Assembly: GCA_016935035.1 (NCBI GenBank)
Contig: JAFGRR010000432.1
Span: 1 to 7,135, forward strand
Source of the DNA: Phycisphaerae bacterium
Lineage (GTDB): Bacteria; Planctomycetota; Phycisphaerae; UBA1845; Fen-1342
Length of the DNA: 7,135 nt
Direction of reading: 5' to 3'
Part shown: piece by piece, positions 1 through 6,200 of the stretch
How positions within the stretch are numbered: position 1 is the stretch's first letter
Layout of the letters: every line of letters starts with the position of its first letter
Position numbers and translations under genes: made by a program
Notes under the pieces: generated by a model
What the model was told of the DNA's origin: nothing
Database searches by the model: none
The model's input: only the letters and a program-made list of their open reading frames with translations

Positions 1-38
1 CCGAGGTCGATGGCGAGGTAGTTGCTGGTCGCTGGCAT
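1..38 (-). CDS. rhaB: FGGY-family sugar kinase, probably rhamnulokinase (N-terminus only, cut by window edge)
   Basis: Only the first 12 codons are present. They read MPATSNYLAIDL and the following bases GG start a glycine codon. The stretch YLAIDLG is the usual opening beta strand of FGGY carbohydrate kinases (ASKHA fold), where the Asp and following Gly belong to the first phosphate-binding loop. A rhamnulokinase would phosphorylate L-rhamnulose to L-rhamnulose-1-phosphate with ATP in the cytoplasm. The ATG (complement of 36-38) follows a GGGAAG at complement 43-48, with a second purine stretch GGAGG at complement 52-56. It begins 51 bp after the isomerase stop on the same strand, which fits a co-transcribed operon. 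The kinase family is read from a very short motif; the rhamnulose specificity is inferred entirely from the isomerase and aldolase upstream. Confidence 0.72.
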   Translation of the reverse strand, partial: MPATSNYLAIDL

Positions 39-83
39 CAGACTTCCCGTGCCTCCGGCGGGATGGATGCGGCAACAAGACGC

Positions 84-107
84 GGCGGCCTATGCGTAGG
101 CGCCGCC
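84..107 (-). other. GC-rich hairpin across the rhaI stop codon
   Basis: Bases 84-92 (GGCGGCCTA) pair with 97-107 (TAGGCGCCGCC) around a 4-base loop at 93-96, with a two-base bulge in the right arm. It contains the isomerase stop codon (complement of 90-92) and its last codons. There is no T-run on either side, so it does not look like an intrinsic terminator. It could be an intra-operon mRNA stability or processing element between the isomerase and the kinase, or a chance product of GC-rich sequence. Confidence 0.3.
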
Positions 108-1286
108 CGATTTCGGCTTTCGACTCGCGCGCTCGCCGGCCACGCGTGCGACATAGCCGCTCTCGCGAAACGCGGCCAGCGGATCGGCCGGCAGATTGCG
201 CTGCTTGCGATACTCGGCCAGCCACGGACGCACGTCGGTCTGGAACGCGTCGCGCAGCGTGTTCTCGGCGATGACGATATCGTCGGCGGCGCGGGCCGCC
301 TGTAAGGCCGCGTGATCGACGAGCAGGGCCTTGGCGAAATGCTCCTGGGCCGTCAGCACGGTCTGGATCATGGCTTCGATCTTGGGCTTGAGGTTGTGCG
401 ACTGATCGACCATGTAGGCCAGCGGCAGGTCTTCGCCGCGCTCGGCTTCGGCCGCGACGATTTCGTAGAGGATGCGGAAGAGCTGATAGGGGTCCATGCT
501 GCCGATGGTGAGATCGTCGTCGGCGTACTTGCGATCGTTGAAGTGGAAACCGCCGAGCATTTGTTCGTCGATCAGGTAGGCGACGATGTGCTCAATGTTG
601 CAGCCGGGCAGATGGTGGCCGGTATCGACTAGCACGCGTGCTCGCGGGCCGGCGTACTTGGCGAAGACGTAGGCCATGCCCCAGTCGGCGATGTCCGTGT
701 GATAGAACGCCGGCTCGAACGGCTTGTACTCAACCAGCATCATCATCTCAGGCGGCATGGCGTCATGCACTTCCCGCAGCGCGGCGGTCATGCGTTTCTT
801 GCGGTCGCGGATGGAGTCCTGGCCTGGGTAGTTCGTGCCGTCGGCGAACCACAGGCTGAGGGCGTTGGAGCCGATGGCCTCCGCGATTCGCACGCTTTGA
901 AGCATGTGATCGAGGGCGCGGCGGCGGACCTCGGGATCGCGATTACAGACCGAGCCGAACTTGTAGCACTGGTCCTGGAAGACGTTGGGGTTGATCGCCC
1001 CGATGCGCACGCCCAGCTTTTCGGCCTCGGCGGCGAGGGTCTTGGGGTCGCTGCCGTCGGGGAAATCCCAGAGCACGTGAACGGCGACGGTGGGGCAACA
1101 GCCGGTGTACTTGTGCACCTGGGCGGCGTCGGCGAGTTTCTCGGTGGTCGTCGTCGCGGCGGCGTCCTGGAGGAATTTGCCGAAGCGCGTGCCAGTGTCG
1201 GCGTAACCCCACGACGGCGTCTCAATCTGAAAGCGGTCGAACCTCGCCGCCAGTTTGTCCTCGGTCATGCCCGCGGGAAGTCTCAT
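90..1286 (-). CDS. rhaI: L-rhamnose isomerase, Pseudomonas stutzeri type (metal-dependent TIM barrel)
   Basis: A cytoplasmic aldose-ketose isomerase of 398 residues, converting L-rhamnose to L-rhamnulose. It belongs to the xylose-isomerase-like TIM-barrel class related to the P. stutzeri L-rhamnose isomerase (about 430 residues, broad aldose specificity), not to the E. coli RhaA sequence type. The metal-binding set is complete. E186 (LVEYKPFEP), D221 and H224 (VDTGHH), H248 (GGFHFND), D256 and D258 (YADDD) and D294 (VDQSHN) have the same spacing as the P. stutzeri ligands as I recall them (E219, D254, H257, H281, D289, D291, D327). I chose the ATG at complement 1284-1286 because GGAGAG lies 7 bases upstream (complement 1294-1299). 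An earlier in-frame ATG at 1319 adds 11 arginine-rich residues but has no ribosome binding site. It is third in the operon, 150 bp after the aldolase stop, with a repeat-bearing gap between. Function is well supported; activity on other deoxy or rare sugars is possible. Confidence 0.93.
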   Translation of the reverse strand: MRLPAGMTEDKLAARFDRFQIETPSWGYADTGTRFGKFLQDAAATTTTEKLADAAQVHKYTGCCPTVAVHVLWDFPDGSDPKTLAAEAEKLGVRIGAINPNVFQDQCYKFGSVCNRDPEVRRRALDHMLQSVRIAEAIGSNALSLWFADGTNYPGQDSIRDRKKRMTAALREVHDAMPPEMMMLVEYKPFEPAFYHTDIADWGMAYVFAKYAGPRARVLVDTGHHLPGCNIEHIVAYLIDEQMLGGFHFNDRKYADDDLTIGSMDPYQLFRILYEIVAAEAERGEDLPLAYMVDQSHNLKPKIEAMIQTVLTAQEHFAKALLVDHAALQAARAADDIVIAENTLRDAFQTDVRPWLAEYRKQRNLPADPLAAFRESGYVARVAGERASRKPKSGGAYA

Positions 1287-1394
1287 GTCCGTGCTCTCCG
1301 TTGGTCGACGGCGGCTCATTGGCTGGCCGCAGAATGCGATGTTGCGTCCGGACCTCGTGGCAGACGTCAGATTCGAGGCGTTTTCGACGTTCTA

Positions 1395-1416
1395 CGTCGG
1401 CCACGCGTGGCCGACG
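1395..1416. repeat. Perfect 22-bp palindrome in the aldolase-isomerase gap
   Basis: Bases 1395-1416 equal their own reverse complement; the 16-base core is CGGCCACGCGTGGCCG at 1398-1413. As RNA it can form a 9-bp stem closed by a CGCG loop. It sits about 20 bp after the aldolase stop on the minus strand and has no T-run, so a strong Rho-independent terminator is unlikely. The right arm doubles as the start of the 20-bp tandem repeat described separately. Possible roles are mRNA 3'-end protection or partial polarity within the operon, or simply a copy of a dispersed REP-like intergenic element. Confidence 0.75.
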
Positions 1417-1443
1417 CTACTTTCGCGTGGCCGACGCTACTTC
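1404..1443. repeat. Two-copy 20-bp tandem repeat overlapping the aldolase stop codon
   Basis: The unit CGCGTGGCCGACGCTACTTT at 1404-1423 is followed directly by a second copy at 1424-1443 that differs only in the last base (C for T). The second copy contains the aldolase TAG stop (complement 1437-1439) and its final lysine codon. The last coding bases of the aldolase are therefore part of the repeat, which suggests that the duplication or insertion set the present end of the gene or happened right at it. The left copy shares its first 13 bases with the 22-bp palindrome. Confidence 0.8.
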
Positions 1444-2228
1444 TGCTGGCCGCGCTGTTTCAGAATCTCCGCTACGCGATCGGCGATGCCTTGGGCCAGG
1501 GCTTCGTGCTGACTAGCGATCGAGGCCGAGGTGCCGAAGTCGGGGTTGACGTACATTTCGCCGCCATGCGTGATGCGTGTGTCCTCGCCGACGCCGAAGC
1601 GTTTTTTGAGTTCGAGCAGTTCCATCTGCTTGGGCAGCGGCAGACGCTCGATATTTCCGAGTTGGGCGGCGAGCAGGAGGATGCGGCAGTAGGCATCGAC
1701 GATCTCGGTTTTCCAGTAGGCCTGCTCGACGGAGTCGCCCCAACTGACGGTGCCGTGATTGCTCAGAACGACGGTGTTGGCCTTGCCGATAAAGGGGCGG
1801 ACGGTCTCGGCGAAGCTCTGGCCGCCGGGGGTTTCGTATTCAGCGCGGGGCATGATGCCGAGGAAGATCTCGACCTCCGGCAGGATGCAGGTCGGGATGT
1901 CCACGCGTGCCACGCCGAACGCCGTCGCGTGTGGCGGGTGACAGTGCACGACGGACATGATGCTGGGGTCGGCCTTGTAGATTTCGAGATGCAGCAGGAT
2001 TTCACTGGTGCGGTTTTGTGAACCGGCCTTTTGCCAGCCGTCGTAATCGACGACGCACAAATCGTCCTCACGCATGAAGCCCTTGCATATCTGCGTCGGC
2101 GTGCAAACCACGGTGTTTTCATTGAGGCGATACGAGATGTTGCCGTCGTTGCCGGCCGCGAACCCCTTGGCATAGAGGCGGCGGCCGATCTCACAAATCT
2201 CGCGCCGGATTCCCGACTCGTTTGCCAT
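1437..2228 (-). CDS. Class II (zinc) sugar-phosphate aldolase, FucA-type, probable L-rhamnulose-1-phosphate aldolase with BMC-like C-terminal tail
   Basis: A 263-residue member of the class II aldolase/adducin family, expected to cleave L-rhamnulose-1-phosphate (and possibly L-fuculose-1-phosphate) to dihydroxyacetone phosphate and L-lactaldehyde. The phosphate-binding loop is GNDGNIS (residues 27-33). Zinc ligands H95 and H97 (VHCHPPH) and H158 (SNHG), with catalytic E76 (TSE), are spaced exactly as FucA E73, H92, H94 and H155. Residues up to about 220 form the catalytic domain. A linker around 226-240 then leads to an amphipathic helix, EALAQGIADRVAEILKQ (about 242-258), resembling a microcompartment encapsulation peptide. 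FucA-type aldolases are usually about 215 residues, so this is a real extension. The ATG at complement 2226-2228 is preceded by AAGGAG with a 5-base spacer (complement 2234-2239). A GTG at 2249 is in frame but would place that ribosome site inside the gene. It lies 27 bp downstream of the DeoR gene. Rhamnulose specificity is inferred from rhaI; the catalytic class is firm. Confidence 0.9.
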   Translation of the reverse strand: MANESGIRREICEIGRRLYAKGFAAGNDGNISYRLNENTVVCTPTQICKGFMREDDLCVVDYDGWQKAGSQNRTSEILLHLEIYKADPSIMSVVHCHPPHATAFGVARVDIPTCILPEVEIFLGIMPRAEYETPGGQSFAETVRPFIGKANTVVLSNHGTVSWGDSVEQAYWKTEIVDAYCRILLLAAQLGNIERLPLPKQMELLELKKRFGVGEDTRITHGGEMYVNPDFGTSASIASQHEALAQGIADRVAEILKQRGQQK

Positions 2229-2233
2229 CACTT

Positions 2234-2239
2234 CTCCTT
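2234..2239 (-). promoter_or_regulatory. Ribosome binding site fixing the aldolase start
   Basis: AAGGAG on the minus strand, 5 bases before the ATG at 2228. It is the strongest Shine-Dalgarno match in the operon and argues for the ATG over the upstream in-frame GTG at 2249. Confidence 0.75.
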
Positions 2240-2255
2240 GCGGGGGCACCCCGCG

Positions 2256-3023
2256 TTACTTCGCGATCTCCACGCTCAATCCCATTTCGCGCAACGCGTC
2301 GATCGTGGCCTGGTCAGTTAAGCTGTCGGTTATCACGGTCTGCACATCGCCCAGCCCCGCGAACGAGACCGCCGACCTGACGCCGAATTTGCTGTGATCG
2401 GCGAGCAGAACCACGTGCTCGGCCAGCTCGATCATCCGCCGTTTGACGCGCGCCTGGGCGTCGTCCACTTCGCTCAGTCCGCGCTCCACATCGATCCCCT
2501 TGCTGGACAGGAACAGCGTCGAGATGTTGACGCGTTGCAGCGTCTGCTCCGCGAATGAGCCGATCCACGAACGCGACGACGGATCCAGCAGCCCGCCAGT
2601 GCTCAGCACACGCGTCTGCTTGCGGTTCCACAGTTCGGCCGTCGCCGGAAAGGCGTTGGTGACGACAGTGATGCGTAGATCGGGCAACCGGCAGGCGAGT
2701 TCGTGCGCCGACGAGCTGGCGTCCAGGCCGATCACCGATCCATCGCGCACGTGCGCGAGCGCCTGCCGGGCGATGCGTTCCTTGGCGGCGTGGTTGGCAC
2801 CGCGGCGGATATCGAACGGCGTGTCGCGCGTCCGTTCGGCGATGGGGATCGCGCCGCCGCGAATGCGGACGAGCTTGCCCTGGCGGTCGAGCTTCTCGAG
2901 ATCACGGCGGATGGTCTCTTCGGTGACGTGAAAGTCGCGCGCGAAGTCGGCGATGCGCCCGACGTCGTTCTCGGCGAGGCACTCGATGATCTTCTGCTGT
3001 CGTTCCGCGGCCAGTAAAGGCAT
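2256..3023 (-). CDS. DeoR-family transcriptional regulator
   Basis: A 255-residue cytoplasmic repressor of the DeoR/GlpR type. The N-terminal winged helix-turn-helix covers about residues 6-58. The helix pair IADFARDFHVTEETIRRDLE (24-43) and the wing LVRIRGGA are typical, with TEETIRRDLEKL as the recognition helix signature. The C-terminal sugar-phosphate sensor (about 78-235) has K81ERIA, a GLDASSS loop near 99-105, VVTNA, the GGLLDPSSRSWIG segment, SSKGID and LLADHSKFG. In this family the last of these carries a lysine near the phosphorylated-sugar site. Length is standard (about 250). It is the first gene of the minus-strand operon, 27 bp before the aldolase, so it probably represses its own operon and is relieved by a phosphorylated intermediate such as rhamnulose-1-phosphate. 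The ATG at 3023 has only a weak purine-rich stretch upstream. The ligand is inferred from the neighbours, not seen. Confidence 0.92.
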   Translation of the reverse strand: MPLLAAERQQKIIECLAENDVGRIADFARDFHVTEETIRRDLEKLDRQGKLVRIRGGAIPIAERTRDTPFDIRRGANHAAKERIARQALAHVRDGSVIGLDASSSAHELACRLPDLRITVVTNAFPATAELWNRKQTRVLSTGGLLDPSSRSWIGSFAEQTLQRVNISTLFLSSKGIDVERGLSEVDDAQARVKRRMIELAEHVVLLADHSKFGVRSAVSFAGLGDVQTVITDSLTDQATIDALREMGLSVEIAK

Positions 3024-3052
3024 GGATCTGTGTTTCTCTGCGATGCGGTTTG

Positions 3053-3082
3053 TATTCTGTGGAGTCTGTCGCTATTCTGTGG
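3053..3082. promoter_or_regulatory. Candidate operator: direct repeat TATTCTGTGG, 20-bp period
   Basis: TATTCTGTGG occurs at 3053-3062 and again at 3073-3082, exactly 20 bp start to start, about two helical turns, so both copies face the same side of the DNA. They lie between the DeoR start and the rhamnosidase. On the minus strand they fall within and just downstream of the candidate core promoter, where a repressor would block transcription. Spaced direct repeats are a usual operator form for DeoR-type regulators, so self-binding by the adjacent DeoR protein is a reasonable inference. Confidence 0.5.
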
Positions 3083-3091
3083 CATTGTCAA
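3063..3091 (-). promoter_or_regulatory. Candidate sigma70-like promoter for the deoR-aldolase-rhaI-rhaB operon
   Basis: The minus strand has a perfect -35 hexamer TTGACA (complement 3086-3091). A 17-base spacer places CAGACT (complement 3063-3068) at the -10 position, matching TATAAT at only three of six bases. It sits about 40-68 bp before the DeoR ATG and overlaps the direct repeats. The -35 is convincing by eye, the -10 is weak, and promoter consensus in this lineage may differ. Confidence 0.3.
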
Positions 3092-3114
3092 GCGTAACAC
3101 AGGAGAATCAGGCT

Positions 3115-3258
3115 ATGACGCCAACAGTACCGGACGCGGCGGCGGTCGTTGGTCGGAGTTGGTATTACGTTCGCACGGGGGCACACGTCCGAGAACTCAC
3201 TACAACGCCGTTTGTTTCACACCGCCCGCTTACTCGGCATGCAGGAGATTGGCAATGA
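3115..3258 (+). other. Possible 47-codon upstream ORF overlapping the rhamnosidase start (ATGA)
   Basis: ATG at 3115-3117 is preceded by AGGAG (3101-3105, 9-base spacer) and opens 47 codons beginning MTPTVPDAAAVVGRSWYYV and ending RHAGDWQ. Its TGA (3256-3258) overlaps the rhamnosidase ATG (3255-3257) as ATGA, the usual arrangement for translational coupling. The peptide has no recognisable domain, membrane segment or signal sequence. It may be a leader ORF that couples or tunes rhamnosidase translation, or a chance open frame in GC-rich sequence. The rest of 3024-3254 holds no other gene that I can support. Confidence 0.28.
3243..3248 (+). promoter_or_regulatory. Ribosome binding site for the GH78 start
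   Basis: AGGAGA at 3243-3248 lies 6 bases before the ATG at 3255. It supports that start over the in-frame ATG at 3030, which would run through the whole intergenic region, and competes with the ATG at 3366 (GGAG at 3354-3357, 8-base spacer). Confidence 0.6.
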
Positions 3259-6200
3259 CTCCCAGGATCACGACCTCGGTTTGGAGGCAACAGCGGCCGG
3301 CAATCGCCGGCGGCTACTATGTTGCCTCAGTTAAGTGTCATCTCAGAACCCGTGGAGCCTTACTCATGGTGACCGCGTTGAACCTCATCGGGGCGGCGGC
3401 GCTCGCGCAGTCCGCCGCGCCGCAGCACCTGCGTTGCGAGTATCGCGTCAATCCGCTCGGCATTGACGTGCATCAGCCGCGCTTGTCGTGGGAGGTCCGC
3501 GACGAACGCCGCGGTGCCGTACAGAGCGCCTATCAGATCATCATCGCCGCCAGCGAGGACGACCTGCGCTCCGGTAAGTCGTTGCGATGGGACAGCGGCA
3601 AGGTGCAGTCCGACCAATCGTTCCACGTGCCATACGCCGGCCCGCCGTTGAAGTCCGGACAATACTGCTTCTGGCAGGTCCGCACATGGGACGCGGATGA
3701 CAAGGCATCGCCATATTCTGAGCCGGCAGTCTGGTCGATGGGGCTGCTGAATCCCGATGACTGGAAAGGGCACTGGATTGGCAAAGACGAGCCACTGACG
3801 GTGGAAGACGCTCCCGACCTGAGCGGTGCGAAGTGGATTTGGTATCCCGAAGGCGACCCGGCGAAGAAAGCACCGGCGGAGACGCGTTACTTCCAGCGAA
3901 CTTTCACAATTCCGGCCGGCGCACGCATCCTGGCGGCGCACCTGGCGCTGACGGTGGACAACAGCTACGAGCTGTTCATCAATGGGCAAAACGTCGGAAG
4001 CGGCAGCAACCACAACATCGCGATCAGCCGTGACGTGCGGGAGTTTCTGCGTCTCGGCGACAATATGCTCGCGGTCACCGCGACGAACGCCGGTAGCTCC
4101 GACAATCCAGCTGGCCTGATCGGCGTGTTGCGCGTCGAGTTGGAGGGGCAGGTGCCGTTGACCGTGCACACGGACGAGCTGTGGCAAGCCTCGATGATCG
4201 GTAAGGCGGCCTCGCCCGACTCGGACGGACCATCCTGGATCGCTGCCCGCGTCGTCGGCAACTTCGGCGATGGGCCGTGGGGCGAGATTGCGGTCAGGGC
4301 GACCGACAACCAGCGTTTGCCCGCTCGCATGCTCCGCCGTGAGTTCGCGCTGCAAAAGCCGATCAAGCGCGCCACCGCGTACATCTGCGGGCTCGGTTAC
4401 TACGAGTTGTACCTCAACGGCGAGAAGGTCGGAGACCATGTGCTCGATCCCGGCCTGACCGATTACACCAAACGCGCGCTTTACGCGACGTACGACGTTA
4501 CCGAGCAATTGCAGGCGGGTGAGAATGCCGTCGGCGTGATGCTCGGCAACGGCCGCTACTGGGCGCCGCGGCTGGCCAATCCGGTCGCCATGGTCACTTA
4601 CGGCTATCCCAAGCTGCTCATGCGCATGCACGTCGAGTTAGACGACGGCAGCGCGACGGATATCGTCAGTGACGGCAATTGGAGGCTCACCGCCGACGGC
4701 CCGATCCGCGAAAACAACGACTACGACGGCGAGGTCTACGACGCCCGCATGGAGCAGACGGGTTGGTCAGAGGTCGGCTTCGACGATGCCGGCTGGGAAG
4801 ATGCACAACTCGTCGATCCGCCGGGTGGCGCGATTGTGGCGCAGATGGCGGAGCCGATTCGCATCACGCGCGAGCTTCAGCCCGTGCAACTCACGCAACC
4901 ACGCCCCGGCGTCTACGTCTACGACATGGGACAGAATCTTGTCGGCTGGGTACGTATGCATGTTGAGGGGCCGCGCGGTGCGCAGGTGAAGCTTCGTTTC
5001 GCCGAACGCCTCGATCGCAGCGGCATGCCCGAAGTCGCCAACCTGCGGTCCTGCAAGGTCACCGACACGTACATCCTGAAGGGCGACGGCCCGGAGGTAT
5101 ATGAGCCGCGCTTCACATATCACGGTTTTCGCTTTGTCGAGGTGACCGGGTATCCGGGGACGCCGACGCTGGACACATTGCTTGGCCGGGCGGCGCATTC
5201 GGATCTGCCGATGACCGGGGCGTTTTCGTGCTCGAACGAGCTGATCAACCGGATTCACCACAACGTGATTTGGGGCGTGCGCGGCAATCTGCGCAGCATA
5301 CCCACCGATTGCCCGCAGCGTGACGAGCGTCAGGGCTGGCTCGGCGACATCGCCAACCAGGCCAAGGCCGAGATGTACGACTTCAACGCCGCCTCGTTCT
5401 TCGCCAAGTGGATGAACGACATCCGCGATTCGCAGGACGAGAAGGGCAGCATTCCCGACGTGGCGCCGGCGTACTGGCGGATTTACTCCGACAACATGAC
5501 ATGGCCCAGCGCTTATCTCATCATCCCGCGCTGGCATCACGAGCACTACGCCGACACACGGCTGCTCGCCGAGCATTACACCGCGATGTACCGCTGGCTC
5601 GACTACATGGACAGCTTCATGAAGGACGGCATCATGCCGCGCGATCAGTACGGCGATTGGTGCGTGCCGCCGGAGTCTCCCGAACTAATTCACAGCAAGG
5701 ACCCGGCCCGCAAGACGCCGGCTGAGTTGCTGGGGACGGCGTACTTCTATTGTGACCTGCGCTTGTTGGCGGAATACGCGACGATTCTCGGCAAGACAGA
5801 GGACGCGAAGCAGTTTGCCGTGCAAGCTGCAAGGCTGCGCGACACGTTCAACGAACGCTTCCTCGATCGCGAGGCGATGGTCTACGGCAACGGTTCGCAG
5901 ACGTCGAGCGTGCTGCCGCTGGCGTTCGGGTTGGTGCCCGACGATTGCCACGAGGCGGTGTTTGAGAATCTCGTCGACAACATCGTGAACAAGTGCGATG
6001 GGCACCTTGCGACCGGTTTGGTCGGTGGTCAGTGGCTGATGCGCGTCCTGTCCGACAACGGCCGACCCGACGTCGCCTACAAAATCGCCACGCAGCGGAC
6101 CTATCCCAGTTGGGGGTACATGGCCGAACACGGCGCGACGACCATCTGGGAACTGTGGAACGGCGACAGCGCCGACCCGGGCATGAATTCCGGCAACCAC

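Noticed and set aside
1287..1319. ATG at 1319 as the isomerase start
   Set aside because: No ribosome binding site upstream, and the 11 extra residues are charged and unlike the family; GGAGAG favours 1286.
699..2021. 440-codon open frame on the plus strand
   Set aside because: It lies antisense to the isomerase and aldolase, runs through their gap and repeat, and its translation has no recognisable domain; it is a high-GC shadow frame.
2229..2249. GTG at 2249 as the aldolase start
   Set aside because: The strong AAGGAG would lie inside the coding sequence; the ATG at 2228 is correctly spaced from it.
3028..3102. Inverted pair CTGTGTT (3028-3034) and AACACAG (3096-3102) flanking the promoter region
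   Set aside because: Only 7 bases and about 60 bp apart; likely chance, though it brackets the direct repeats.
3030..3254. Upstream ATG at 3030 as the rhamnosidase start
   Set aside because: It would add 75 residues of unrelated sequence ahead of the signal peptide, start 7 bp from the divergent DeoR start and read through the promoter region; AGGAGA at 3243-3248 supports 3255.
3360..4631. 423-codon open frame on the minus strand
   Set aside because: Antisense to conserved GH78 domains, with an Arg/Val/His-rich translation and no family features.
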